From NCBI GenBank assembly GCA_902475825.1, contig CABSBA010000013.1:1-16541 (forward strand): a DNA stretch of 16,541 bases, written 5' to 3'. The position numbers and the translations under genes were made by a program. Source of the DNA: an uncultured Collinsella sp. Its GTDB lineage: Bacteria; Actinomycetota; Coriobacteriia; Coriobacteriales; Coriobacteriaceae. The notes under the pieces were generated by a model that worked only from the letters and a program-made list of their open reading frames with translations, was not told the origin of the DNA and searched no databases. The first letter of the stretch is position 1. Each line of letters starts with the position of its first letter. Shown piece after piece: positions 1 to 8,716 of this stretch.

Positions 1-68
1 TTAACAGGGGCGGCTTCAAGCAAGTCTATTTTTAGCGTCCCTCAAGACCCAACGAGAACGTCGCGATA

Positions 69-140
69 GCCCCGGCCACACCTTTCCCTCGGGCGACCCT
101 CGCGAAGCGCGTGAGCACGAGGGAAAGGTGTGGCAGGGGC
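69..140. repeat. Long intergenic inverted repeat (hairpin) after the hydratase gene
   Basis: Positions 75-91 and 118-134 are perfect 17-bp reverse complements. The pairing continues to 69 and 140 with one mismatch (74 against 135), giving arms of about 23 bp around a 26-nt centre that has its own short GC dyad. It begins 12 nt downstream of the hydratase stop codon. No T-run follows on the minus strand, so it is not a textbook intrinsic terminator. It could be a 3'-end stabilising or terminating structure, or a copy of a dispersed palindromic element. Nothing supports a gene in 1-151. Confidence 0.75.
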
Positions 141-151
141 GTACAGCAGAG

Positions 152-2452
152 TTACTCGGCAGCGGCCTTGAACTTGTTGTAGTTGATCAGGCAGCCGGCC
201 TTGACGATGGCACGCTCCTCGGCCGTCATATCGGCAATGTAGAGCTCAATCTGCTCGACCGCACCGTCGGCACGCACCACATAGGCGGCGATGTCCTTCA
301 GGTCGCCATCGAGCGCGGCACGGATACCCGGCACAAAGACGTAATCGCCCACCTCAAAGCTGGGCTCGGCCTCCATCTGGAAGGGCACCATGCCCCAGTT
401 CATCACGTTGGAGCGATAGCGCTTGGTGGCGTACTCGTGGACGATGTTGGCCAGGCCGCCAATTACGCGCTGGCAGCTCGCGGCCTGCTCGCGGGCGGAA
501 CCGTCACCGGGCTTCTTGGCATAGAGCATAGAGCCGTACTCGGTCGCCTTGGCATCGACCGCGACACCCGCGCCGGCCAGTGCCTCAAACACGCCGGCAA
601 GTTCGGCATCGAGCGCCGCCAGGCCGCCCGCGGCCTCGCCGGCCACGCGACGCTTCTCCACGGCGTCGACCTCCTTGGAACGACCGACGTAGGCCGGATC
701 GCGGCGGCTGAGCGTAAACTCGGCCAGACCCAGCGGGTTGGAGCGGAAGGAGCTCGTCTCGCCCGAAGGAATGAGCTCGTCAGTCGTGGTGACCGGGTCC
801 ATGATCTTAGAGCACACCTTGAGCAGGATATCGTCGCCGAGGGGCTCCATCGCGGGCCACGGCTTGATGTTGGGACCCTCGACCAGCTCGTCGGCAGGCT
901 CCGCCTTGCCAAAGCCCCAGTACACGCGCTTCTTGTACGGCGCATCGTCAAAGGTGTACTCGCAGGCCTCGTCCCAAGTGTCTTCGGGCAGGTCGGTCGC
1001 CGACGTCAGGACGCCGCCGTTGGCAGCTGTCGCCGCAATGGAGCGGGCATCCATCAGGGCCACGGCGCTCAGCTGGCCATTACCCGGCTTGGAACCCTCG
1101 CGGTTGGGGAAATTGCGCGTGGTGTGGCGGATGGACAGGCCGTTGTTGGCAGGCGTGTCGCCGGCGCCGAAGCACGGGCCGCAGAACGCCGTGCGAACGA
1201 TCGCACCGGCCTCCATGAGGTCGTAGATATAGCCGCGACGCGTAAGCTCGAGTGCCACAGGCTGGCTCGTGGGATAGACCGACAGCGAGAACTCGCCGCA
1301 ACCGGTGTTGGCACCTTTGAGCACGCGAGCAGCCTGGACCACGGAATCGTAATTGCCGCCCGAGCAGCCGGCGATGACGCCCTGCTGCACGTGCAGCTTA
1401 CCGTCGACGATCTTGTCGAGCAGGCTAAAGTGCGTCTTGCCCTCGCCAATCTTGGCGGCCTCGAGCTCGACCTCATGCAGGATGTCCTCGAGGTTCTCGT
1501 TGAGCTCATCGATCTCAAAGCCGTTGGAAGGATGGAACGGCAGCGCGATCATGGGCTTGATGCTCGACAGATCGACCTCGACGCAGCCATCGTAGTAGGC
1601 GACATCGGCGGGCTTGAGCTCGCGGTAGTCGTCGCCGCGGCCGTGCATGGCCAGGAATGCGTGCGTGTCCTCGTCGGTGGCCCAGATGCTCGACAGGCAG
1701 GTGGTCTCGGTGGTCATGACGTCGACGCCGTTGCGGTAGTCGGTCGTCATGCTCGCGATGCCGGGGCCCACGAACTCCATGACCTTGTTCTTGACGTAAC
1801 CCTTGGCAAAGACGGCACGGATGATGGCGAGCGCCACGTCGTGCGGGCCGACGCCGGGGCGCGGGGCGCCCGTGAGGTAGATGGCGACAACGCCGGGATA
1901 GGCGACATCGTAGGTGTCACGCAGCAGCTGCTTGGCCAGCTCCCCGCCGCCCTCGCCCACGGCCATGGTGCCCAGGGCGCCGTAGCGGGTGTGCGAGTCG
2001 GAGCCCAAGATCATCTTGCCGCAGCCGGCAAAGTTCTCACGCATAAAGGAGTGGATGACGGCGATGTGCGGCGGAACGAAGATGCCGCCGTACTTTTTGG
2101 CAGCCGAGAGACCGAAGACGTGGTCGTCCTCGTTGATGGTACCGCCCACAGCACACAGCGAGTTGTGGCAGTTGGTGAGCACGTAGGGCAGCGGGAACTG
2201 CTCCATGCCCGAGGCGCGCGCCGTCTGGATGATGCCGACAAAGGTGATGTCGTGGCTCGCCATGGCATCGAAGCGAATCTTGAGCGCCTCGGGGTCGCCG
2301 GACGTATTGTGTGCCTGGAGGATCGAATACGCGATGGTGCCGCGCTTGGCATCCTCGGGCGTCTGCGTAATACCGCGCTCGGCGGCCTCGGCCGCAGGCA
2401 CAACCTCGCTGCCGCCGCGCAGGTAGATGCCGTCCTCGTACAGCTTGACCAT
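152..2452 (-). CDS. Aconitase-family [4Fe-4S] hydratase (YbhJ-like)
   Basis: This 766-residue protein belongs to the aconitase superfamily. Three cluster ligands are visible, Cys363 in GCSGG and Cys424/Cys427 in AFCGPCFG, and the substrate-site motif SDSHT lies near residues 151-155. A smaller swivel-type domain follows from about residue 540. The usual cluster motif of true aconitases is altered, and the overall pattern (start [14 protein letters not shown], end INYNKF) fits the uncharacterised YbhJ-like hydratases rather than AcnA, AcnB or LeuC. The substrate is therefore unknown, probably a hydroxy-di- or tricarboxylate dehydrated and rehydrated in the cytoplasm. I chose the ATG at 2452 because GGGAG sits 5 nt upstream. 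The frame stays open to a GTG at 2554, which would add 34 residues but has only a weak GAG upstream. The gene stands alone, with 441 nt separating it from hspR. Confidence 0.85.
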   Translation of the reverse strand: MVKLYEDGIYLRGGSEVVPAAEAAERGITQTPEDAKRGTIAYSILQAHNTSGDPEALKIRFDAMASHDITFVGIIQTARASGMEQFPLPYVLTNCHNSLCAVGGTINEDDHVFGLSAAKKYGGIFVPPHIAVIHSFMRENFAGCGKMILGSDSHTRYGALGTMAVGEGGGELAKQLLRDTYDVAYPGVVAIYLTGAPRPGVGPHDVALAIIRAVFAKGYVKNKVMEFVGPGIASMTTDYRNGVDVMTTETTCLSSIWATDEDTHAFLAMHGRGDDYRELKPADVAYYDGCVEVDLSSIKPMIALPFHPSNGFEIDELNENLEDILHEVELEAAKIGEGKTHFSLLDKIVDGKLHVQQGVIAGCSGGNYDSVVQAARVLKGANTGCGEFSLSVYPTSQPVALELTRRGYIYDLMEAGAIVRTAFCGPCFGAGDTPANNGLSIRHTTRNFPNREGSKPGNGQLSAVALMDARSIAATAANGGVLTSATDLPEDTWDEACEYTFDDAPYKKRVYWGFGKAEPADELVEGPNIKPWPAMEPLGDDILLKVCSKIMDPVTTTDELIPSGETSSFRSNPLGLAEFTLSRRDPAYVGRSKEVDAVEKRRVAGEAAGGLAALDAELAGVFEALAGAGVAVDAKATEYGSMLYAKKPGDGSAREQAASCQRVIGGLANIVHEYATKRYRSNVMNWGMVPFQMEAEPSFEVGDYVFVPGIRAALDGDLKDIAAYVVRADGAVEQIELYIADMTAEERAIVKAGCLINYNKFKAAAE

Positions 2453-2552
2453 ACTGTCTCCCACTCTGCCCGAAAGGCTCGGGCGCATAGCATACATTCG
2501 TTCAATATCGTGCCATAGAACGGCTGCGAGTGGGTTACGAATCTGCACGTTC

Positions 2553-2570
2553 ACTTTATCTCAGTAAAGT
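2553..2570. promoter_or_regulatory. Small perfect dyad upstream of the hydratase gene
   Basis: ACTTTA, six bases, then TAAAGT form an 18-bp dyad about 100 nt upstream of the preferred hydratase start. It is an AT-rich island in GC-rich surroundings, as expected of an operator or promoter region. No convincing -35/-10 pair is visible around it, and I recognise no regulator for this motif. It overlaps the alternative GTG start at 2554, which slightly weakens that longer start. Confidence 0.3.
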
Positions 2571-2626
2571 AAAGGACGAGCCCGGTGTGGGCCGGCAGAT
2601 TTGGTGCAAGAGTGTCCCTTTCGACT

Positions 2627-2664
2627 AGTCATTTAAGAACGTCCCCAATGACTGCCCAATGACT
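2627..2664. repeat. Short direct and inverted repeats of AATGACT
   Basis: CCCAATGACT occurs at 2644-2653 and again at 2655-2664, an 11-nt period. The inverted copy AGTCATT lies at 2627-2633 and can pair with either unit, with a 7-bp stem. The cluster lies between the hydratase upstream region and the long hairpin at 2708-2806. It may be a protein-binding array or a relic of a dispersed intergenic repeat; no function can be assigned. Confidence 0.4.
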
Positions 2665-2707
2665 ACCGCGGGCCATGGCAACGCCGATGTTTTGGCGCAG
2701 ACAGCGA

Positions 2708-2806
2708 AAGCCCGCCAGAGCGAGCAAGGTGCCTTGAAACAAGGCGGCATTGACCTTCTGGTCATGCCGCCGAAGTTGAAAGGCAGATTGCCGCTCTGGC
2801 GGGCTT
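2708..2806. repeat. ~99-nt near-perfect long hairpin, candidate structured RNA or MITE-like element
   Basis: The ends 2708-2722 and 2792-2806 are perfect 15-bp reverse complements, and the inner arms 2743-2755 and 2760-2771 pair with one bulge around a TTCT tetraloop. Between them roughly 13 more pairs form, interrupted by two small purine-purine internal loops (GG against GA, GA against GA) and one asymmetric loop. About 40 of 47 positions pair over the full length. It lies in the 3' region of the hspR transcript. No coding content is evident. It could be a structured 3'UTR or small RNA, or a terminal-inverted-repeat element of the MITE/REP kind. Confidence 0.6.
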
Positions 2807-2894
2807 GCAGCGTCGACCGGTCCGCCGTTCGTTAGAACGGCGGAACCAAAGGCGCAGCGTCGACCGGTCCGCCGTTCGTTAGAACGGCGGAACC
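2807..2894. repeat. Two exact tandem copies of a 41-bp hairpin repeat after hspR
   Basis: The 41-bp unit at 2807-2847 is repeated exactly at 2854-2894, separated by 6 nt. Each unit contains a 9-bp stem (CCGCCGTTC, loop GTTA, GAACGGCGG), extendable by a T-A pair. The right-hand unit touches the last base of the hspR stop codon. The hairpins are stable but no T-run follows on the minus strand, so factor-independent termination is doubtful. Two identical tandem units suggest recent duplication. With only two units and a 6-nt gap this is not a CRISPR array. Confidence 0.8.
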
Positions 2895-3310
2895 TACAAA
2901 TCCCCTCCGGCACCCAGCAGCTTGCGCATGACTTGCTCGGGGTTGACCGAGCCATCGCGCGGAGCCAGGGCGGTGATCTTCTTCTGCATCTTGTACTCGT
3001 GCAGCTCGTCCTCGAGCTGGCGCACGCGGGCACGGAGTTTTTCGTTCTCGCGCTCGCGCTCCTCGGCACGCTCCTTCATGTCGAGGATGCGCACCACGCC
3101 GGCAAGGTTGATGCCCTCGTCGGTCAGTTGGTTGATGAGCTCCAGGCGCTCGATATCGGCGCGTGAATACAGACGCGTGTTGCCGCCCGAGCGCTGGGGG
3201 TTCACCAGGCCCTTGGACTCGTAGACGCGCAGAGTCTGCGGATGCATGCCGGTCAGCTCGGCCGCCACGCTGATCATGTACAGCGGTTTGTTCCTATTGT
3301 CCTCGGCCAT
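2894..3310 (-). CDS. hspR: HspR, MerR-family heat-shock repressor
   Basis: This 138-residue protein has the HspR pattern: an N-terminal winged helix-turn-helix reading PLYMISVAAELTGMHPQTLR (residues 9-28), the YESKGLVNP wing, and LTDEGINLAGVVRIL at residues 62-76. A highly charged helix (about 80-112), likely a coiled-coil dimerisation segment, follows. In other actinobacteria HspR binds HAIR operators upstream of dnaK with DnaK as co-repressor, so that free DnaK signals low stress. Being last in the dnaK cluster fits this autoregulatory role. It starts 72 nt after the dnaJ stop, and a weak AGG lies just upstream of the ATG. The gene is full length for the family. I do not see a clean HAIR consensus (CTTGAGT-N7-ACTCAAG) near dnaK, so its operator here is unresolved. 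Confidence 0.93.
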   Translation of the reverse strand: MAEDNRNKPLYMISVAAELTGMHPQTLRVYESKGLVNPQRSGGNTRLYSRADIERLELINQLTDEGINLAGVVRILDMKERAEERERENEKLRARVRQLEDELHEYKMQKKITALAPRDGSVNPEQVMRKLLGAGGDL

Positions 3311-3382
3311 GCTACCTGACCCCTTTCCGTCTCGTTATCGTCCATCATAAGCCCGCGGGCGCGGGCGTGCGCCACGACCGCC

Positions 3383-4348
3383 CTAGTACGTCGCCTTGTA
3401 ACGGTTGACTTTCTCGCGGTAGTCGCGCGTGTCGGCCTCGCGCAGCTTGGTCATGGCATCGCGCTCGTCGTCGGACAGGTTCGTGGGGACCTGCACCTTG
3501 ATCTCGACAAGCAGCGCGCCTGTGCGGCCACGGTGCTTAACATCGGGCGCGCCCATCTCCTTAAAGCGGAACTTTTTGCCCGTCTGGGTGCCCGCCGGTA
3601 CCTTCAGACGAACCGTCGCCCCGCCGGGCGTGGGCACGTCCACCGTGCAGCCGAGCGCCGCCTCGTAGACCGAGACCGGTACCTCCATGGTCACGTCGGC
3701 ACCTTTGCGCTTAAACAGCGGGTGCTCCTCCACGTGCGTGGTCACGACCAGGTCGCCGCGCTCGCCGCCGGCAACGCCGTACTCGCCGCGACGCTTGTAG
3801 CGCAGCTTGCCGCCGTCGACCGCGCCCGCAGGCACCGAGACTGTAATGGTCTGCTGCTCGCCCGTCGAGGGAATGCGATAGGTGACCTTGTGCGTCACGC
3901 CGCGAAACGCGTCCTCGGCCGTCACATCGACGGTCAACGACAGGTCGCCGCCCTTGCGAGCACGGCTGCGGCCCGCGCCGGCACCGGCAGCGCCCGCGGC
4001 CCCGGCAAAGCCCGAGCCCCAATCGCTGCCCCAAGCGCCGTTGCCGCTAAAGATGCTGTCAAAGATATCGCCCCAGCCGCTCGCGCCGGCACTGGCTCCG
4101 TAGCCACCGCTATACGCGCCGCCCGCGCCCGGCATGCCGCCAAACATGAGCATCTGGTCGTACTCTTTGCGCTTCTTCTCGTCCGAAAGCGTCTCGTAGG
4201 CCTCGCTGATCTCCTTGAACTTGGCCTCATCGCCGCCGGCATCGGGGTGATATTTTTGCGCGAGCTTGCGAAACGCGCTCTTGATCTCTTTGTCGGAGGC
4301 GCTCTTGGATACGCCCAGGATGTCATAGAAGGTTTTGCCTGCAGCCAT
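3383..4348 (-). CDS. dnaJ: DnaJ-family co-chaperone lacking the zinc finger
   Basis: The protein has 321 residues. The J-domain (about 5-66) carries the essential HPD at 34-36, which stimulates DnaK ATPase. A Gly/Ala-rich linker follows (about 70-130), then the two-part C-terminal substrate-binding domain (about 133-290). The four CxxCxGxG motifs of full DnaJ are absent; the only Cys is at 234. It is therefore a type II (CbpA-like) J-protein although it sits in the dnaK operon. I chose the ATG at 4348 because GGAG lies 5 nt upstream and the sequence begins [13 protein letters not shown] as in the family. The frame is open 11 codons further to 4381 without a convincing ribosome site. It lies between grpE (108 nt, containing a terminator-like hairpin) and hspR. 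A second, zinc-finger DnaJ may be encoded elsewhere. Confidence 0.93.
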   Translation of the reverse strand: MAAGKTFYDILGVSKSASDKEIKSAFRKLAQKYHPDAGGDEAKFKEISEAYETLSDEKKRKEYDQMLMFGGMPGAGGAYSGGYGASAGASGWGDIFDSIFSGNGAWGSDWGSGFAGAAGAAGAGAGRSRARKGGDLSLTVDVTAEDAFRGVTHKVTYRIPSTGEQQTITVSVPAGAVDGGKLRYKRRGEYGVAGGERGDLVVTTHVEEHPLFKRKGADVTMEVPVSVYEAALGCTVDVPTPGGATVRLKVPAGTQTGKKFRFKEMGAPDVKHRGRTGALLVEIKVQVPTNLSDDERDAMTKLREADTRDYREKVNRYKATY

Positions 4349-4421
4349 CGTAGCTCCTCTCCTGTTACGTCCGCCGCCCATGCAGACGACGGCTCATGCT
4401 GTCATATGGCACTAGGCCAGA

Positions 4422-4451
4422 AAGGGCCCCGGGTGTTGCCCCGGGGCCCTT
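4422..4451 (-). terminator. Terminator-like hairpin between grpE and dnaJ
   Basis: AAGGGCCCCGGG (4422-4433) and its exact reverse complement (4440-4451) form a 12-bp GC-rich stem with a 6-nt loop. On the minus strand it starts 5 nt after the grpE stop and runs into TTTCT before GGCC. This is a strong intrinsic terminator shape with a short, interrupted U-tract. Being inside the operon, it probably attenuates or processes the transcript so that dnaJ-hspR is made at a lower level than dnaK-grpE, or separately. Confidence 0.7.
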
Positions 4452-4456
4452 CTCAA

Positions 4457-5296
4457 TTACTCCTCGGTGCTCTCGGCCGTATCGGCCGTAGCATCCTCGG
4501 GCGCCGCTTCGGGCTCCGGTGCGGGGCGCTTCTCGCCACCGTAGGTCACCGTCACCATCGCGGAACGCAGGATGCGATCCGCCATGCGGTAGCCCTTCTG
4601 GTACACGTCGTTGACGGTCTCGTCGTACTGCGACGCGTCCTCGACGCGACCCACGGCCTGGTGCTCGAGCGGATCGAATGCCTCGCCCTTGGGATCGATG
4701 GGCTCAACGCCCTCGTGCGCAAACACATCGAGCAGCTTGGCATGTACCGCGTCAACGCCATCGACGAACTGCTTAAAGTCGTCGGAAAGCTCTTGGCTGC
4801 GGGCATGGTCGATCGCGCGCTCGATATCGTCGATCACCGGCAACAGCGCGGTGACAAGCTTCTCGGTCGCGCGCTCGCGCTCGGCGATGCGCTCGTTTGC
4901 GGTGCGGCGACGGAAGTTCTCCCAGTCGGCCTGCAGACGGGCGGTGCGCTCGGTAGCGTCCTTTGCTTTGTCCTCGGCGGCCTTCTGAGCCTCTGCCGCA
5001 GCATTGAGCTCATTGCGCACGTCGGCAAGCTCCTTTTGGGCCTGCTCGAACTTGAGCTTAAAGTCGTTGTCGGCGGCTTCTTCACCGGCGCGGATAGCGG
5101 CTTCCACCATCTCGTCCTCGGTCATCGTCGCCTCCTTGTTGGAATCCTCTACCTGGTTCTCGGCAGCCTCGGCGGCCTCGGCCTCGTTGGCCTCGGTATC
5201 GTCGACGGCCTCTACGGGAATCTTCACGTCCTTCTCCTCAGAGTCAACGGGGGCGGCGCCAGCGGCCGCCTCCGTGCGAGCTTTACGGGCGGACAT
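4457..5296 (-). CDS. grpE: GrpE, nucleotide exchange factor for DnaK
   Basis: GrpE releases ADP from DnaK and so resets the chaperone cycle. As drawn it has 279 residues, longer than the usual 180-220. Residues 1-75 are acidic and low in complexity, about 78-135 is a long charged helix ending in QADWENFRRRTANER, and about 140-255 holds the four-helix and beta-wing head with LPVIDDIERAI and the terminal ILRSAMVTVTYGG. The dnaK stop is only 2 nt upstream, and GAGG near the end of dnaK can serve as a ribosome site, implying translational coupling. An internal ATG at 5125 (residue 58) is preceded by a perfect AGGAGG 5 nt upstream and would give a 222-residue GrpE of normal length. Either or both starts may be used. 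The identification itself is secure. Confidence 0.92.
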   Translation of the reverse strand: MSARKARTEAAAGAAPVDSEEKDVKIPVEAVDDTEANEAEAAEAAENQVEDSNKEATMTEDEMVEAAIRAGEEAADNDFKLKFEQAQKELADVRNELNAAAEAQKAAEDKAKDATERTARLQADWENFRRRTANERIAERERATEKLVTALLPVIDDIERAIDHARSQELSDDFKQFVDGVDAVHAKLLDVFAHEGVEPIDPKGEAFDPLEHQAVGRVEDASQYDETVNDVYQKGYRMADRILRSAMVTVTYGGEKRPAPEPEAAPEDATADTAESTEE

Positions 5297-5298
5297 GA

Positions 5299-7188
<1,890 letters not shown>

Positions 7189-7289
7189 TAGAAATTCCCT
7201 CTCTCTTTTGCGTTCGCGCCGCCTCGACGATCTGTCGCGCGGCGCTTCGGCTTGTCTTTCAGGATGTAGTGTATCCCCTTATGGGCCGG

Positions 7290-7324
7290 AATATACAAAA
7301 TCTAAGTCAATTCATATAAGATTT
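7290..7324 (-). promoter_or_regulatory. Candidate dnaK promoter and operator region
   Basis: This AT-rich island lies about 100 nt upstream of dnaK. On the minus strand TATATT (7295-7290) is a good -10 candidate, but the matching -35 at 17-18 nt spacing is poor (TTATAT). A TTGACT at 7310-7305 is badly spaced for it. AAATCT (7298-7303) and AGATTT (7319-7324) form a 27-bp interrupted dyad over the presumed -35 zone, as a repressor site might. It does not match the HAIR consensus of HspR well. Location is the main support. Confidence 0.35.
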
Positions 7325-7694
7325 CTTATTGCCGAGAGTTTAGGTTCTTAAATGCGCAGGTAGACGCACTGTTTGAGTTCTCGGCAGATCTATCGAGATC
7401 TATGTAGAGATGGCTGAGGTTTGCGTCCGGGGCTGCCTGGGGCTGCCTTGCGGAAAGCTCGTCCCGGTTTGAGCGTGGATTCCGGGACGCAGCTTCCGCC
7501 GGGCGGTCCAACCGGAAACTGGGGCCCGTTTTTCGGCAAAATTATGGGATGCGCTTTCCGCTAGCTCGCTCAATCGCCCTATATGTCAAGTCATCTATAG
7601 CTAACATTTGCGCAGCTCAACGGCCTCACCTGCATGTTTTTTAGTAAGCCGCGGCATACTCGGCGAACGGTATGAAGATGCCGGTCAGAGGGTA
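7325..7694. other. Non-coding part of the dnaK/ferredoxin divergent spacer
   Basis: No open frame here has a start signal or a recognisable product. The stretch holds a 10-mer repeated exactly in tandem (GGGGCTGCCT at 7429-7438 and 7439-7448), two AGATCTAT copies near 7386-7403, and the strong hairpin at 7450-7499 listed separately. GGGATGCGCTTTCCGC at 7546-7561 is a second, diverged copy of that hairpin's right arm. The repeat content suggests old intergenic repeat elements rather than a gene. Confidence 0.5.
7450..7499. repeat. Strong interrupted hairpin in the dnaK/ferredoxin spacer
   Basis: The arm 7450-7467 pairs with 7482-7499 in two blocks: GCGGAA-AGCT with AGCTTCCGC (one bulged base), and GTCCCGG with CCGGGAC. 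A 1-by-2 internal loop separates the blocks, and the apical loop is 14 nt. The left arm could instead pair with 7546-7561, so two alternative folds exist. It lies about 260 nt upstream of dnaK on one side and about 200 nt upstream of the ferredoxin promoter on the other. No T-run flanks it. Confidence 0.55.
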
Positions 7695-7722
7695 TTGCAA
7701 ACGGTCGCTCCCGTGGTATGTT
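7695..7722 (+). promoter_or_regulatory. Ferredoxin promoter (sigma-70 type)
   Basis: TTGCAA at 7695-7700 (-35) and TATGTT at 7717-7722 (-10) are separated by 16 nt, and a TG one base upstream of the -10 makes it an extended -10 promoter. Transcription would start near 7729, giving a leader of about 55 nt before the ferredoxin ATG. No operator-like dyad is seen over it, consistent with constitutive expression. Confidence 0.6.
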
Positions 7723-7783
7723 TTTGCCCGAATCAAACCGACGCGCATCGCCTGTAGCGTCGGTCAACAGAGAGGAAACTACC

Positions 7784-7969
7784 ATGGCTCATCCCGTAAT
7801 TGATGCCGACGAGTGCATCGCTTGTGGCGTTTGCGTCGACTCCTGCCCCGCTGGCGTTCTGGAGCTCCAGGACGTCGCTACCGTCGCTGACGAGGATTCC
7901 TGCGTCGCCTGTGGCGCTTGCCAGGACGCTTGCCCCGCCGGCGCGATCACCGAAATCGTCGAGGAGTAA
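7784..7969 (+). CDS. 2[4Fe-4S] ferredoxin
   Basis: This 61-residue clostridial-type ferredoxin carries two CxxCxxCxxxCP motifs, with Cys11/14/17/21 and Cys40/43/46/50. In the family the last Cys of each motif ligates the other cluster, giving two low-potential [4Fe-4S] centres. The two halves are visibly homologous (CIACGVCVDSCPAG and CVACGACQDACPAG). It is a soluble cytoplasmic one-electron carrier; likely partners in an anaerobe are pyruvate:ferredoxin oxidoreductase or hydrogenases, none of which is encoded nearby. The ATG at 7784 is preceded by GAGG 8 nt upstream. It is the only plus-strand gene, with its own promoter and terminator, so it is a single-gene unit. The length is normal. Confidence 0.95.
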   Translation: MAHPVIDADECIACGVCVDSCPAGVLELQDVATVADEDSCVACGACQDACPAGAITEIVEE

Positions 7970-8008
7970 CAACTCCCCCACTTGCACACTCACAAGTACA
8001 CCGTGCAC

Positions 8009-8048
8009 AAAAAGGAGGCCTCCGCATCGCCGCGGAGGCCTCCTTTTT
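8009..8048. terminator. Bidirectional intrinsic terminator
   Basis: Arms 8009-8025 and 8032-8048 are perfect 17-bp reverse complements with a 6-nt loop, beginning AAAAAGGAGGCC and ending in TTTTTCTTT on the plus strand. The minus strand also ends in TTTTTG, so the same stem can end transcription of the ferredoxin from the left and of nadABC-niaR from the right. It begins 39 nt after the ferredoxin stop. Confidence 0.92.
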
Positions 8049-8086
8049 CTTTGTATGGGCAGCTAATTTGGAGCGGGACCCTTGGC

Positions 8087-8153
8087 AGTTGCGGTGGAAT
8101 AGTTCCTGTTTTATGGCTTGGATGCCGATTTTAGGAACTATTTCACCGCAACT
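8087..8153. repeat. Long intergenic inverted repeat after niaR
   Basis: Arms 8087-8107 and 8133-8153 are 21-bp reverse complements with a single mismatch, separated by a 25-nt centre that contains a small GGC/GCC stem. It lies 17 nt downstream of the niaR stop, before the shared terminator. No T-run adjoins either end. Its dimensions resemble the elements at 69-140 and 12148-12206, although the sequences differ. Confidence 0.8.
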
Positions 8154-8170
8154 TATAGATGCGGCGTCGA

Positions 8171-8716
8171 CTAGGACAAATCGTCTTCGTAGGGCATCAG
8201 GTCTGCTAGGTAGCCCTTCTCCTTGAGTATGGTCTCGATCTCGTCGAGGGTCTGCTCATCCTCTGCCGCAATGCGATGGAAGTGGTAGCCGCTCGTCACC
8301 GTCAGCAGCGGGAAGCTCTTGCCGCTGGCAATGCCCTCAAGATAGCGCTCGATATCGCGACGGTTGCGAATGTCCAGATCGGCTGTGATCTTGCCATACA
8401 CGCGATGGTTGACGATTACATTGAGCACGGCACCACCCGCGTCGACGATGCTCGTGAGCTCGTCACCTGCCTGCTCCACGCCATGGTGCACCTTGACCAG
8501 GCGCGTGGGCACGGCGGGGCTGCTGGGGGCCTCCTGCAGCACGTAGCCGCGATTGGTCGCCACGATATCGTGCCCATCGGCGCGCAGCAGGGCGATGTCT
8601 TGCACGACAATCTGGCGGCTCACACCCACCTCACGAGCAAGCGCACTGCCCGAGACAGGGTCTTTGGCTCCCTCGAGCACGCCCATGATGGCACGGCGAC
8701 GCTCGCGGGCGTCCAT
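8171..8716 (-). CDS. niaR: NiaR-type nicotinate-responsive repressor (HTH + 3H domain)
   Basis: The protein has 181 residues. Residues 5-58 form a winged helix of the HTH_11 type (SGSALAREVGVSRQIVVQDI is the recognition region). Residues about 70-175 form a 3H domain with the histidine-bearing segments LVKVHHGV (74-80), VNHRV (102-106) and YHFHRI (144-149). From memory, the homologue TM1602 binds metal through His79, Glu87, His144 and His146; His78, Glu86, His145 and His147 here keep the same spacing. NiaR proteins repress NAD synthesis and niacin salvage genes when nicotinate is plentiful. The ATG overlaps the nadC stop (TAATG), so translation is coupled and the repressor is made with the enzymes it should control. 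Its likely target is the dyad at 12080-12123. Confidence 0.9.
   Translation of the reverse strand: MDARERRRAIMGVLEGAKDPVSGSALAREVGVSRQIVVQDIALLRADGHDIVATNRGYVLQEAPSSPAVPTRLVKVHHGVEQAGDELTSIVDAGGAVLNVIVNHRVYGKITADLDIRNRRDIERYLEGIASGKSFPLLTVTSGYHFHRIAAEDEQTLDEIETILKEKGYLADLMPYEDDLS

Noticed and set aside
128..2518. Open plus-strand frame of 796 codons opposite the hydratase gene
   Set aside because: It mirrors the codon bias of the minus-strand gene, has no family motifs, and the minus strand encodes a clear aconitase-fold protein. The same applies to long antisense frames at 3533-5329, 5644-7191 and 12816-15326.
2453..2554. Longer hydratase start at the GTG at 2554
   Set aside because: Only a weak GAG lies upstream and the extra 34 residues do not look like the family. 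The ATG at 2452 has GGGAG at good spacing.
2807..2894. CRISPR-like repeat pair
   Set aside because: Only two units with a 6-nt gap and no cas genes; it is a tandem hairpin duplication.
2629..3069. 146-codon minus-strand frame overlapping hspR and its 3' repeats
   Set aside because: It runs through two tandem repeats and a long hairpin and out of frame through hspR, with an Arg/Ser-rich composition typical of a shadow frame.
7591..7785. 64-codon minus-strand frame in the dnaK/ferredoxin spacer
   Set aside because: No ribosome site or recognisable motif, and it crosses the better-supported ferredoxin promoter. The 61-codon frame at 7326-7511 is rejected for similar reasons and because it crosses a hairpin.
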